Assembly: GCF_012641405.1 (NCBI RefSeq)
Contig: NZ_JABAII010000018.1
Coordinates: forward strand, 62,001-126,000
Length of the DNA stretch: 64,000 nucleotides
DNA from: Rhizobium sp. P40RR-XXII
GTDB taxonomy: Bacteria; Pseudomonadota; Alphaproteobacteria; Rhizobiales; Rhizobiaceae
Direction of reading: 5' to 3'
The translations under genes and the position numbers were made by a program. Shown piece by piece: positions 1-8,124 of the stretch. The notes under the pieces are model-generated. The model was given only the letters and a program-made list of their open reading frames with translations. It searched no databases and had not been told where the DNA came from. Positions within the stretch are counted from its first letter, which is position 1. Each line of letters begins with the position of its first letter.

Positions 1-1
1 G

Positions 2-544
2 GAATTCGCCCATTGCGATGCCTTCACGAGCAGCGCTGAGCTATGGGAATGCCGTGATGAAACCTGGGACACGAGTTTTCGTGGCAAGCTCATCGATGGC
101 GCTATCTATGAAAACATGACGTTCCAGCGTGCCTTCTTCCAGCCCTTCTTCGCAGGCCAGACCTTCGGTCTTGGTCAGATCAGTCCGTTGACCGCGCTCG
201 AGGCCACCGACCTCGTGCATGCGACCAGCGGTTTGCCGAAATTGTCCGTTGATGATCCGCAGGCAATCTACCGTGACATCATGGATCCCGATCGCAGCGT
301 GATCTATATCGCCGCGATCGTCAGGGATGCGATCGACGCCTATCGCGCCCAGGGTTTCGACATCACCGACAATCCCGGTCTGACGGCAACGCTCTACAAT
401 GTCGGGCAGCCACGGCGCCGCGCACTTGCCTTGCGGCAGGCCGCGGACGCTTCAGGCGGCAAAAAGCTGCCGGAAGAGAATTATTATGGCTGGCTGGTGA
501 ACGACCGGCTGCCGGAGCTGCGTGGCTTGCTGGCAGAACAGTGA
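2..544 (+). CDS. DUF1402-like protein, C-terminal part (runs off left edge)
   Basis: The reading frame is already open at the left edge, so the start of the gene lies outside the window; about 180 residues remain. The visible part contains GQTFGLGQISPLTAL and, near the end, PEENYYGWLVNDRLPEL. The first resembles the glycine/glutamine-rich strip of lysozyme-like transglycosylase folds. From memory this matches rhizobial proteins labelled DUF1402, whose function is unknown. No catalytic assignment is possible from the fragment. It is followed after about 50 bp by a convergent gene, so it ends its transcription unit. The family name is a recollection, not a search result. Confidence 0.6.
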   Translation, partial: EFAHCDAFTSSAELWECRDETWDTSFRGKLIDGAIYENMTFQRAFFQPFFAGQTFGLGQISPLTALEATDLVHATSGLPKLSVDDPQAIYRDIMDPDRSVIYIAAIVRDAIDAYRAQGFDITDNPGLTATLYNVGQPRRRALALRQAADASGGKKLPEENYYGWLVNDRLPELRGLLAEQ

Positions 545-592
545 TCGCGGGAGAGGTCTGCGAAGCTCTCAAAGCCGATCGCATCGAATAGC

Positions 593-1210
593 TTACGCGA
601 GCAGGCTGACGCGGCCGTTGGCGATCTTGTTTTCGACCCAGACACGCTCATTTTGCCAATCGTGCCGCTTCCATCCTTCCCAGCTGAAGCCGCATAGTTT
701 GACGTCCCATTCGGACGCCGGAAAGTTTGCGAGCGTATAACAGATGCCGAGGAAGCCCGTGCTGGGAAAGACGTCCCGCATGCGAGGCCTGGAAATGCCG
801 AGCTCGTTGCAACCGTCGATATAGGTCTGCGGCGGCATGATGCGGATCTCCTTGCCGGCCTTGCCCATCCGTTCGATCGCCTGCATCGTCCAGTCGGCCC
901 TCCTGCCCTGCAGGCGCTGAAAGATGTTGGGGCGGGGATGATATTTGCGGATGATGTTCGGATGGTAGGCGAGCATCAGCACCTTCACCGCCTTCAATGC
1001 TGCATTGTCCAGAAAGTCCGGATCGATCAGCCGCCGATACAAGGTCTTGCTCGATGCGACCAGCATGATCATGTCGGTCCGTTCGCCGCTCATGCCCCCG
1101 GCGAGGTTCGGCTCGTTGAAGCGCATGACGAATTGCGCATCGTCCACGATCCCTGAGAGATCGCGCTCGAGTTTGCCATTGCCAATGATGATTGCGGTCT
1201 TGCGCGCCAA
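593..1210 (-). CDS. GT29 (sialyltransferase)-like protein
   Basis: A 205-residue cytoplasmic protein without signal peptide or membrane segment. The N-terminus has GNG, then a D-x-x-x-V-x-R-F-N pattern (residues 10-33), which resembles sialylmotif L. Residues about 149-180 carry PSTGFLGICYTLA followed by the strand DVKLCGFSWEGW and then H-x-x-x-x-E (HDWQNE), in the order of sialylmotifs S and VS. Rhizobial homologues of this size are often labelled urease operon accessory protein, but no urease gene is nearby. A glycosyltransferase acting on a sugar nucleotide is therefore the likeliest role, with unknown acceptor. It lies downstream of azoR on the same strand, separated by about 170 bp and a hairpin. 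Confidence 0.6.
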   Translation of the reverse strand: MARKTAIIIGNGKLERDLSGIVDDAQFVMRFNEPNLAGGMSGERTDMIMLVASSKTLYRRLIDPDFLDNAALKAVKVLMLAYHPNIIRKYHPRPNIFQRLQGRRADWTMQAIERMGKAGKEIRIMPPQTYIDGCNELGISRPRMRDVFPSTGFLGICYTLANFPASEWDVKLCGFSWEGWKRHDWQNERVWVENKIANGRVSLLA

Positions 1211-1325
1211 TGCTGTCGTCCGGAAAAAAGAGGCCGTGCTTTAGCAATGGCGTCTGACAAAGCGCTGAAGCATTGATGATGCGGAAATGAAATGCGCCCC
1301 CCGAACGGGCTGCGCGCTGAAGGAA

Positions 1326-1359
1326 GAATGGGCTCCGCCCACAAGGCACAAGCCCATTC
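1326..1359 (-). terminator. Hairpin downstream of azoR
   Basis: GAATGGGCT at 1326-1334 pairs perfectly with AGCCCATTC at 1351-1359, with a 16-base loop. It sits just past the stop codon of azoR and before the GT29-like gene, so it probably separates the two transcripts. There is no clear U-run on the minus strand, so it is only a probable terminator. Confidence 0.4.
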
Positions 1360-1382
1360 CGCATGGACCGTTGCGGCTAAAA

Positions 1383-2000
1383 TCACGCCGCCCGTTCGAG
1401 CACAGAACGTATCTGCGTTTCGGCTTTGGCAATGGCCGCATGTGTCGCCTCGGGGCCGTAGGCCGTCCCTTCGACGCGGATGGTTTCGATGTCGGTCACG
1501 CCCATGAAGCCGAGCAGATGAACGAGATAGTTCGTCTGAAAATCGAAGGCCGCATGGGCACCCTCGGAAAAGACGCCGCCGCTGGCCGTCACAACGTAGG
1601 CTTTCTTGCCGCTTAGAAGGCCACGGACACCGCTCGCATCGTAGCTGAAGGTTACGCCGGGCCAGATGATATGATCCATCCAGGCCTTGAGTTGTGAAGA
1701 CAGGCTGAAGTTGATCATTCCGGAGCCGATGACGATCACGTCGGCGGCCTTGACCTCGTTCACCAATGTCTCTGCAAGCACCACGGCTTCAGCCTGTTCC
1801 GGTGTCCGCGCTTGCGAGGGCGCCATGCGGCCTTCGATATACGCCGGCGTGATATGCGGCAGTGGCCGGGCCGCCAAGTCGCGTATCACGAGTGTTCCAC
1901 CCAAGCGCTCCTTGAGCCCCTCCGCGATCTCGGTTGCGAAGCGTGTGGACAAGCCTTCTGCCCCACGCGGGCTCGAGGTTACGACGAGAATGTTGGTCAT
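1383..2000 (-). CDS. azoR: FMN-dependent NADH-azoreductase
   Basis: A 205-residue flavodoxin-fold protein. It reduces azo compounds or quinones with NADH, using bound FMN. The start MTNILVVTSSPRG gives the FMN-phosphate loop (SSPRGAEGLS), and a central stretch VIGSGMINFSLSSQLK followed by WMDHIIWPGVTFSYD is typical of the AzoR family around the flavin ring. Length fits the family (about 200). It is divergent from an HxlR regulator gene with an 84-bp gap that holds an inverted repeat, which fits HxlR control by electrophile or quinone stress. Natural substrates are more likely quinones than dyes. Confidence 0.9.
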   Translation of the reverse strand: MTNILVVTSSPRGAEGLSTRFATEIAEGLKERLGGTLVIRDLAARPLPHITPAYIEGRMAPSQARTPEQAEAVVLAETLVNEVKAADVIVIGSGMINFSLSSQLKAWMDHIIWPGVTFSYDASGVRGLLSGKKAYVVTASGGVFSEGAHAAFDFQTNYLVHLLGFMGVTDIETIRVEGTAYGPEATHAAIAKAETQIRSVLERAA

Positions 2001-2025
2001 TTGCTGACTCCTGATAAGGGTGGTA

Positions 2026-2050
2026 ATTAATTGTGACCAACACTATTAAT
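2026..2050. promoter_or_regulatory. Inverted repeat in the azoR-hxlR gap (probable HxlR operator)
   Basis: ATTAATTGTG (2026-2035), five-base spacer, CACTATTAAT (2041-2050). The arms match at 9 of 10 positions. The site lies between the two divergent starts, where an HxlR dimer could repress both genes. Assignment to HxlR is by position only. Confidence 0.6.
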
Positions 2051-2084
2051 GTAACTATTTCGCTCTCCGCAAGAAGGCACATTC

Positions 2085-2459
2085 ATGACACTGAATGACA
2101 TTGATTTTCCCATCCCTCATTTCGACGATTGCCGGATGGTGCGGGAAATTCTCGATCGCATCGGCGACAAATGGAGCCTGTACATCATCGCCGTGCTCAA
2201 GGACGGTCCCTTACGGTTCAACGAATTGCGACGGCGGATCGATGGCATTTCCCAGCGAATGCTGACATTGACGTTACGCGGGCTGGAGCGCGACGGGCTG
2301 GTGACGCGCACGCTATTCCCCACCATTCCACCCCGAGTGGACTATGAACTTACCAAATCCGGTCGGGAACTGCTTGGTCCGGTGATGGCGCTGGTGGGAT
2401 GGGCAACCGCTAATCAGGATGTCATTCACGAGGCGCGCGCTCAATACGACAAGCGGTAG
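2085..2459 (+). CDS. HxlR-family winged-helix regulator
   Basis: A 124-residue protein made almost entirely of one HxlR domain. The N-terminal C-R-M-V-R-E cysteine, the stretch DKWSLYIIAVLKDGPLRF, the recognition helix region ISQRMLTLTLRGLERDGLVT and the wing ending in VDYELTKSGREL are all typical. The cysteine at about residue 13 is in the position used by redox-sensing HxlR proteins such as HypR/YodB types. It is divergent from azoR, so the two probably form a stress-responsive pair. Inducer unknown. Confidence 0.9.
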   Translation: MTLNDIDFPIPHFDDCRMVREILDRIGDKWSLYIIAVLKDGPLRFNELRRRIDGISQRMLTLTLRGLERDGLVTRTLFPTIPPRVDYELTKSGRELLGPVMALVGWATANQDVIHEARAQYDKR

Positions 2460-2492
2460 GTGCGGCGTTGCGACAGTAATTCTTTCAAATGC

Positions 2493-3674
2493 CTATAAGA
2501 AATACCGGAACTTCAACGGCAGCAGCGCGGTTCCGACCGCGCTGGCATCGCCCTTCGTCTCGCTGAGAACCAACCGCGGCCCGAGCGGTGCGACACCATA
2601 ACGATGCGGGCGCTGCGAGGGCACTTTCGCGCGTTCGATCATCATCTGCCCGAGCCCCGGCGGCAGCTGACCGCCGAAGACGATCGCCTGCGGATCGATC
2701 ACTCCGGTAAGCGTCGCAATCAGGCGATCGAGCATCGGCATGGTCTCCGAGAGCCAGCTCTCCACGCCCGGCCAGGAAGGATCGAAATCTTGCTTCAGCT
2801 CCTCGATGGAGCCAATCTCGATACCGTTCTTGCGCAATATGCGGATAAGATATTGCAGAGCCGGCCGTCGCGGCGCCTCCTCCGGATCATAGATCACGCT
2901 GAACTCCCCCGCATTGCCATGGAACCCTAGGTGGGGCCTGCCCTCCAGAATAAGGCCACCGCCAAATCCGTAATTGAAAGACAGGTAAGCGAAGGTCTGG
3001 CACCAACGCCCGACGCCGCGCAGGCTTTCGCCGATGGCGCCGGTCGTCGCATTGTTTTCCAGCCACGCTGGCAGCCCGAACGCATCTTCGAGCTCCGGCT
3101 GCAGATCGATCAGCGACCAGTCCCGCAAAGGCTCCGGGGCATTGAAGTGGCGAGCATCGCCGACGAAGAAGCCGGACATGGCGAAGCCGAGCCCGATGAG
3201 GTTTTTGCGCGGTATCTCATGTCGCATCAAGATCGAGTTCAGTTTTCGGGCAAGCGCGGCCAGCGTTGCCTTGCGATCACCTGGCACGCTCCTAAGCGTC
3301 TCCTGACTGACGATATCGCAGCCGAAATCGGCGACCGAAAGGGTTACGGCGTCGGTATTGACGGAAATGCCGATCGAGTAAGCAGCTTGCCTTGCCAGTT
3401 CGATTGTTGGGCTCGGTTGCCCGCGTGCTCCCTTGAGGGGCGCACCGGCGCGAAGCAGACCGCGCGCCATTAAGGTTTCGACCAGGCGGTACACCGATTG
3501 CTGGGTCAGATTGGTGTGGGTCGTTATGGTCGCGCGCGGGATCGGCTCATGTCGGCGAACGATATCGAGGATGAGGCGTTCGTTTTCGCTCGCCAGCGGG
3601 GATTTCTCAAGCGCTGTCATGACTGCAATTCCAACCCTTTGAGCCGCCTTAGCCTCTCGTATCCGTGGATGCAA
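2493..3674 (-). CDS. ROK-family transcriptional regulator
   Basis: A 393-residue protein. It has an N-terminal winged helix (about residues 25-80; RATITTHTNLTQQSVYRLVETL) and a C-terminal sugar-kinase-like ROK domain. Conserved features include GFAMSGFFVG and the NNA segment before GESLRGVG. The glycine-rich NYGFGGGLILEGRPHLGFHGNAGEF replaces the canonical zinc-binding segment. The protein is shorter of cysteines than NagC/XylR regulators, and I do not see the usual C-x-C-G-x-x-G-C-x-E zinc site, so it may bind its sugar without zinc. It is divergent from a glycerophosphodiesterase gene and probably controls it or itself. Effector unknown. Confidence 0.85.
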   Translation of the reverse strand: MHPRIREAKAAQRVGIAVMTALEKSPLASENERLILDIVRRHEPIPRATITTHTNLTQQSVYRLVETLMARGLLRAGAPLKGARGQPSPTIELARQAAYSIGISVNTDAVTLSVADFGCDIVSQETLRSVPGDRKATLAALARKLNSILMRHEIPRKNLIGLGFAMSGFFVGDARHFNAPEPLRDWSLIDLQPELEDAFGLPAWLENNATTGAIGESLRGVGRWCQTFAYLSFNYGFGGGLILEGRPHLGFHGNAGEFSVIYDPEEAPRRPALQYLIRILRKNGIEIGSIEELKQDFDPSWPGVESWLSETMPMLDRLIATLTGVIDPQAIVFGGQLPPGLGQMMIERAKVPSQRPHRYGVAPLGPRLVLSETKGDASAVGTALLPLKFRYFL

Positions 3675-3715
3675 TCCGCATCACCCGCATCTTCAAGGTG
3701 ACCTGTCACAAATAT

Positions 3716-3730
3716 TACACTTTATGTGTA
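3716..3730. promoter_or_regulatory. Palindrome between ROK regulator and gdpD-type gene
   Basis: TACAC-TTTAT-GTGTA is a perfect 5-5-5 inverted repeat inside an AT-rich patch 42 bp upstream of the ROK gene start and about 130 bp upstream of the phosphodiesterase start. The right half, ATGTGTATTA, closely resembles the paired box upstream of marR at 6265-6337. Probable operator of the ROK protein; not proven. Confidence 0.45.
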
Positions 3731-3861
3731 TTAATAGCCATCCAGGCGACCGATGCCGATAGCATCGCGTCGGCGCGCAGCCATTGGCGTCTGGATTCTG
3801 TCCCGGACATCAAGCGGCGCATTTCGTCAGAACGATCGATCCGCACACGAAAGCCATTCCC

Positions 3862-4719
3862 ATGCATAGCCAGACCGCCGCCTCGCCTCGCCTTGCCGAT
3901 ATCTATGATCTCCTGTCCCGCGCCAATCCGGACATTCTAACGATCGCGCATCGTGGCCTTTGGTCGGCAGCGCCGGAAAATTCGCTGGCATCCATCCGCG
4001 CCGCCGCCGAACTCGGCGTCGAATTCGTCGAGATCGACACGCAGGCAACGGCCGACGGCCATCTCGTCGTCATCCACGACAAGACGCTGGACCGCACCAC
4101 GTCGGCCAAAGGTGTCGTCGGCGCAAGCAGTTTCTCAACGGTCCGCGATGCGCGGCTGCGCGCCGGCGCCGGTGGGCAAACCGCGCCCCTGATGGATGAG
4201 CGCGTGCCGACGCTCGAAGAAGCGCTTGAAGAGGCGCGCGGGCGCGTTTTCGTCAATATCGACACGAAGTTTCCGCATGAGTTGCCGCTGGTCATTGCTG
4301 CCGTTCGACGCCTTGGCGCCGAGGATCACGTCATCATCAAATCCGATATCGACCCGGAAAGCCCTCAATTTTCGGTTCTCGATGCCGATTGGTTCGGCTC
4401 TATCCCGCATATGCCGATGTTTCCCGCAAGACCAGGCAAATTCGCCGACGATCTGCGGTTGATCGAGCCGCTGCGCGCGCCGATGATCGAAGTCAAGTTT
4501 GCCGACGTCGCTGATCTTGCTACCGGCCGCGAAGAACTGGAACGCCAGAACATCAGACTGTGGGTGAATACGCTCGATGTCTCCCACAATCTTAATTTCA
4601 ACGACAGCCGCGCGCTCAAGGATCCGGAAAGCGTCTGGGGAACACTTGTCGCGGCCGGCGTGGGTGCGATCCAGACCGACACGAACGTCGAATTCAAGCG
4701 CTGGTTGGCAGGCCGCTAA
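3862..4719 (+). CDS. Glycerophosphodiester phosphodiesterase
   Basis: A 285-residue GDPD-family TIM-barrel enzyme, hydrolysing glycerophosphodiesters to glycerol-3-phosphate and an alcohol. The catalytic patterns are visible: AHRG and PENSL (residues about 30-42), E-I-D-T-Q, and VVIHDKTLDRTT (catalytic His and metal ligands). No signal peptide is apparent, so it is probably cytosolic. An upstream in-frame start at 3784 exists, but 3862 gives the normal family N-terminus. It is divergent from the ROK regulator, and its product joins triose phosphate metabolism like the ery pathway nearby. It converges on the next gene with 21 bp between stops. Confidence 0.88.
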   Translation: MHSQTAASPRLADIYDLLSRANPDILTIAHRGLWSAAPENSLASIRAAAELGVEFVEIDTQATADGHLVVIHDKTLDRTTSAKGVVGASSFSTVRDARLRAGAGGQTAPLMDERVPTLEEALEEARGRVFVNIDTKFPHELPLVIAAVRRLGAEDHVIIKSDIDPESPQFSVLDADWFGSIPHMPMFPARPGKFADDLRLIEPLRAPMIEVKFADVADLATGREELERQNIRLWVNTLDVSHNLNFNDSRALKDPESVWGTLVAAGVGAIQTDTNVEFKRWLAGR

Positions 4720-4740
4720 GCTGGACCGAATAGAGCCGCG

Positions 4741-6255
4741 CTAATTGCAACCGGTATGGACCAAGCCGAGCCCTACCTGCGCGAGATAGGTCTCTAGGAT
4801 CACCACATCGCCGCTCGCGACAATGGCACCAATGTAGCCGTCCGGACGTACCAGGACCCAATCACCGACGGCAGGGGCGTAGGCGTCACGGAAGTGACCT
4901 CCGTCATCGAGCACATCGCCCTTCGGACCGAATATATGAATATGCACGCCCTGACGCGGACGCACGGACCCTCGCTCAACCTCATAGCCGAGCAGGGTCC
5001 AGTGCGTCCCTCGGAACAAATCGAACAGCCGCACAGCTTGCCCGGCTGCACCGTGGATCGGTGCATCCGGCGCACGGTCGCCGGCAAGGAGGCCGCCAAC
5101 CCGGCTTGACTGCTCCAGCGCCAGCGAGGATTCGGGATAGCCGATATCGAGCTGATGCACGTCGCGGCCGCGACGCATGTCGCCACGCTTTAAGGCATCG
5201 AGAAGTTTTGTCGCCAGGCCGAGCATCGCCGCGGCGACCGGCCTGCGTTCCTCTTCATAGGTATCGAGCAGCGCCTCAGGCGCACCGTGGGCGACCGCGG
5301 CCAGCTTCCAGCCCAGATTATAGGCATCCTGCACGCTGGTGTTGAGGCCCTGACCGCCCGTCGGCGGATGAATGTGAGCCGCATCGCCGACGAGGAACAC
5401 GCGATCGACGCGGTAGCGATCGGCCAATCGCGCATTCATGCTGTATGCCGATGCCCAGGATACGGATTGGATATGAATATCGTCGCGATTGGTGCGCCCC
5501 GCCACCATAGCTTCCAGCCCTCTAGCGGAGAGTTCGATATCGCCTTCAAGAGGAATCGGGCCTTGAATTTGGCACATTCCGGTCCCTGCGAGCGGGCAAA
5601 ACGAGATCTGCCGCACCATGTTTCCATCGTTGAAGCGATGCCAGGCATCGCGTGCAAGACCCGTCAGCATAACATCCGCCACGACGGCGCGGACCCCGAG
5701 GGTCTTGCCCGGAAAATCGATGCCGAGCACGTGGCGCACGAAGCTGCGGCCACCGTCGGCGCCGACGAGCCAGCGCACGCGCAAGGTTTCTTCGCCGGCC
5801 TTGCCCGTAAGACGCGCCGTCACGCCGTCCGCGTCCTGCTCGAAGCCAACCAGTTCCCAGCCGAATTCGGGCCGATGACCGAGCTCCTCAAGACGTTCGC
5901 GCATCAGGCCTTCGGTCAGAAACTGAGGCACCATCAGCGGAAGGTGATAAGGCTCGGCGGCGGTCGGAGGCTCGTGCTCCGTCACATCGGCGTCGGCATA
6001 GCCGCCATCGTCGCGGTGTCGGCGTTCGGACGGATATAACCCGCCGACCGCGACGAGCCGGTCGAGGATACCGAGATCTTCGAATATTTCCTGTGTTCGC
6101 GGTTGAATGCCCTTGCCGCGCGAGCCGTGGAACGGGCCCTCCATCTTCTCAATCAGGCGGAAGGAAACGCCTCTCCGCGCCAGGTCGATCGCCAGCGCCA
6201 GACCGGCTGCGCCCGCGCCGCAAATTAGCACATCGGCTGCAAATTTCTCTGTCAT
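4741..6255 (-). CDS. FAD-dependent aromatic-ring hydroxylase (PheA/TfdB family)
   Basis: A 504-residue single-component flavoprotein monooxygenase. It starts with the Rossmann dinucleotide motif GAGAAGLALAIDLARRG (residues about 12-30) and has the second FAD motif with GDAAHIHPPTGGQGLN (about 275-290). The C-terminal 130 residues form the thioredoxin-like domain of the PheA/TfdB group. Such enzymes use NAD(P)H and O2 to hydroxylate phenols, or modify polyketides; the substrate is unknown. Start chosen at 6255 because GGAG lies six bases upstream and the start then falls downstream of the marR operator box; longer starts would put the box in the coding region. It is divergent from marR, which suggests control by an aromatic ligand of MarR. 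Confidence 0.85.
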   Translation of the reverse strand: MTEKFAADVLICGAGAAGLALAIDLARRGVSFRLIEKMEGPFHGSRGKGIQPRTQEIFEDLGILDRLVAVGGLYPSERRHRDDGGYADADVTEHEPPTAAEPYHLPLMVPQFLTEGLMRERLEELGHRPEFGWELVGFEQDADGVTARLTGKAGEETLRVRWLVGADGGRSFVRHVLGIDFPGKTLGVRAVVADVMLTGLARDAWHRFNDGNMVRQISFCPLAGTGMCQIQGPIPLEGDIELSARGLEAMVAGRTNRDDIHIQSVSWASAYSMNARLADRYRVDRVFLVGDAAHIHPPTGGQGLNTSVQDAYNLGWKLAAVAHGAPEALLDTYEEERRPVAAAMLGLATKLLDALKRGDMRRGRDVHQLDIGYPESSLALEQSSRVGGLLAGDRAPDAPIHGAAGQAVRLFDLFRGTHWTLLGYEVERGSVRPRQGVHIHIFGPKGDVLDDGGHFRDAYAPAVGDWVLVRPDGYIGAIVASGDVVILETYLAQVGLGLVHTGCN

Positions 6256-6264
6256 CTCAGGCTC

Positions 6265-6337
6265 CATATGTGTAATATGCACACATTAAGAGAGAGATGG
6301 TTCGGCGTCAATGAAAAAGGTGCAAAATACACATATT
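6265..6337. promoter_or_regulatory. Paired inverted 18-bp boxes controlling hydroxylase and marR
   Basis: CATATGTGTAATATGCAC (6265-6282, top strand) and AATATGTGTATTTTGCAC (bottom strand, 6337-6320) agree at 15 of 18 positions. They face each other across the two divergent starts, and the second overlaps the first codons of marR. This layout suits a MarR dimer binding each box and repressing both genes. The repeat is read directly; the protein assignment is by position. Confidence 0.65.
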
Positions 6338-6802
6338 ACCACGCAGCTGCGTGAGCTTCATGGCGCGTTGCTCGAAATCGTCGGCGTCATGAACCGACCC
6401 CAGCGTGACGAAGCGATGGTTCGAGAAGCGGGCATATCGCTCGACCGTGCGCTGTTCCCACTGCTTGTTCTGGTGGAAAGGCTCGGTCCCATCGGAGTTG
6501 TCGAACTGGCTGACCGCGTCGGGCGCGACTACACCACCGTCAGCCGGCAGGTCGCCAAGCTGGAGGGCCTCGGGCTGGTCGACCGCCAGGAAAGCACGCA
6601 AGATCGCCGCATTCGCGAGGCTGTCATTACCACACAGGGAAAGGCAATGACTGATCGTGTCGACGCGGCGCGTGAGAGAATCGGCCTATCTATCTTCGCC
6701 AATTGGGACGAACGGGACATCGAAGACCTGGTACGGCTCATGCGCAAATTCGCCGAAGACATCAAAAGCGATAAGCCAGGCGCCCCAGGTGGCGCGCGTT
6801 GA
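6311..6802 (+). CDS. MarR-family transcriptional regulator
   Basis: A 163-residue winged-helix protein. The DNA-binding core spans about residues 50-115: LGPIGVVELADRVGRDYTTV, then SRQVAKLEGLGLVDRQ and the wing with DRRIREAVITTQGKAM. N- and C-terminal helices make the dimer interface, and the length is normal. It is divergent from the FAD hydroxylase and probably represses it until a phenolic ligand binds. The box overlapping its own start codon implies autoregulation. The gene ends 18 bp before a strong hairpin shared with the convergent rpiB. Confidence 0.9.
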   Translation: MKKVQNTHITTQLRELHGALLEIVGVMNRPQRDEAMVREAGISLDRALFPLLVLVERLGPIGVVELADRVGRDYTTVSRQVAKLEGLGLVDRQESTQDRRIREAVITTQGKAMTDRVDAARERIGLSIFANWDERDIEDLVRLMRKFAEDIKSDKPGAPGGAR

Positions 6803-6820
6803 AGCGCGCTGCAAATACAA

Positions 6821-6857
6821 ACAAGCCCGGCCGATCGAAAAGATCGGGCGGGCTTGT
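6821..6857. terminator. Strong hairpin between marR and rpiB (ery operon terminator)
   Basis: Arms 6821-6836 and 6842-6857 pair at 15 of 16 positions around a GAAAA-type loop. On the minus strand the stem is followed by TTGTATTTGC, a T-rich stretch, so it should terminate the leftward ery operon after rpiB. It may also stop marR transcripts. Confidence 0.75.
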
Positions 6858-6878
6858 CCGCGTCTTGGGAGACGGGGC

Positions 6879-7334
6879 TTAACGGGCGTTATACTTCGCA
6901 TCGACCTCGTCGATAGCCTTGACGTTGCCGGCCGAGCGGCCGTTCTCGTCGAAGGTCTGCGCCAGGAACGCGTCGGCGATGGCCTTGGCAAGTTCAGTGC
7001 CGATGACGCGAGCGCCCATGGTGATGATCTGGGCGTTGTTCGACAGCGCGGCGCGCTCCGCCGAATAGGTGTCGTGGGTCAGCGCCGCGCGGATGCCCGG
7101 CACCTTGTTGGCCGAGATGCAGACGCCGATACCGGTGCCGCAAACGAGGATCGCCTTGTCGTAGGTGCCGTCGATGACGCCGGAAGCGACGCGGTCGGCG
7201 AGATTGGCGTAGAACGGATCAGCGCCTTCCTCAGTGCGCGACACTTCGCTCACTTCGAAACGATCCTTCAAGTGGTCGGCGAGAACCTTGGCCAGGCCTT
7301 CGCCGGCGCTGTCTCCAGCAATAGCAAGCTTCAT
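6879..7334 (-). CDS. rpiB: RpiB-type isomerase of erythritol catabolism (D-erythrose-4-phosphate isomerase, EryI)
   Basis: A 151-residue RpiB/LacAB-fold isomerase. It begins MKLAIAGDSAGEGLA and carries ILVCGTGIGVCISANKVPGI, the phosphate and catalytic cysteine loop, and AALSNNAQIITMGARVIG. In Brucella and Rhizobium the protein at this place in the locus converts the tetrulose phosphate product of EryH into D-erythrose-4-phosphate, feeding the pentose phosphate pathway. That role is taken from the published pathway and supported here by gene order. A longer frame exists upstream to 7490, but the start at 7334 gives the correct N-terminus and leaves 11 bp after eryH. Last gene of the leftward operon. 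Confidence 0.93.
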   Translation of the reverse strand: MKLAIAGDSAGEGLAKVLADHLKDRFEVSEVSRTEEGADPFYANLADRVASGVIDGTYDKAILVCGTGIGVCISANKVPGIRAALTHDTYSAERAALSNNAQIITMGARVIGTELAKAIADAFLAQTFDENGRSAGNVKAIDEVDAKYNAR

Positions 7335-7345
7335 GATATGTCTCC

Positions 7346-8116
7346 TCAGAGTTTGGCGGCGCACTTGGCGAGGATGTCGAGATAGCCTTCGACATTCCAG
7401 GCGGAGCGGCCGATAAAGAGCCCGTCTACGTTCGGGCAGGATATGAGTTCTTCGCAGTTTTGCGGATTGACCGATCCGCCGTAGAGGCACGGAATTTTCC
7501 GACCAAGCACCTTTTGCGCGACCGCAATGATCTCGGCCTGGCGGGCATCGGCATAGGAGGGCTCGGCTGGGATCCCCTTTTCGCCGATCGCCCAGACCGG
7601 CTCATAGGCCAGCAGAATGTCAGCCTGCTTCTGGGCATCGGAGAGCTTCGATAGCGCGCCGATGACTTGCTGGCTCAGGATCTCGGTTGCGCGGCCGCTT
7701 TCGCGATCTGCCAGCGTCTCGCCGATGCAGATGAGCGGGATCAGGCCATGGCGCACTGCCGCCTCGGTCTTCAATCCAACGGTCTCGTTGGTCTCGCCGA
7801 AATGCTCGCGACGCTCGGAATGGCCGAGTTCGACGATATCGAGATTGCAATCCTTCAGCATCAGCGGCGAAATTTCGCCCGTCCAAGCGCCCTGGTCCGC
7901 CCAATGCATGTTCTGGGCGCCAACCTTGACGGAGCTGTCCGAAAGGATCGACTTCACCTCACGCACGGCCGTGAAGGGCGGAATGATGAAGCGCTGGATG
8001 CGGGCATCGCGCAGGGCATCGGCAGCACGCAATGCCTCGGCGAAGACGCGCGCCTCGGCAAGCGTCTTATTCATCTTCCAGCTCGTGCCAATCCAATAGC
8101 GAGGCTTCTCTGTCAT
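7346..8116 (-). CDS. eryH: Triose-phosphate-isomerase-like tetrulose-phosphate isomerase (EryH/TpiA2)
   Basis: A 256-residue TIM-barrel protein of the triosephosphate isomerase family. It keeps GTSWKMNKTLAEARVF (substrate lysine), ELGHSERREHFGE (catalytic His), the glutamate in LAYEPVWAIGEKG, and LYGGSVNPQNCEEL (phosphate loop). In the ery pathway it acts on D-3-tetrulose-4-phosphate rather than on triose phosphates, as shown for Brucella. Its place between deoR and rpiB, with gaps of 8 and 11 bp, identifies it as this specialised paralogue rather than the housekeeping TpiA. Also called tpiB in R. leguminosarum. Confidence 0.93.
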   Translation of the reverse strand: MTEKPRYWIGTSWKMNKTLAEARVFAEALRAADALRDARIQRFIIPPFTAVREVKSILSDSSVKVGAQNMHWADQGAWTGEISPLMLKDCNLDIVELGHSERREHFGETNETVGLKTEAAVRHGLIPLICIGETLADRESGRATEILSQQVIGALSKLSDAQKQADILLAYEPVWAIGEKGIPAEPSYADARQAEIIAVAQKVLGRKIPCLYGGSVNPQNCEELISCPNVDGLFIGRSAWNVEGYLDILAKCAAKL

Positions 8117-8124
8117 GTCATATC

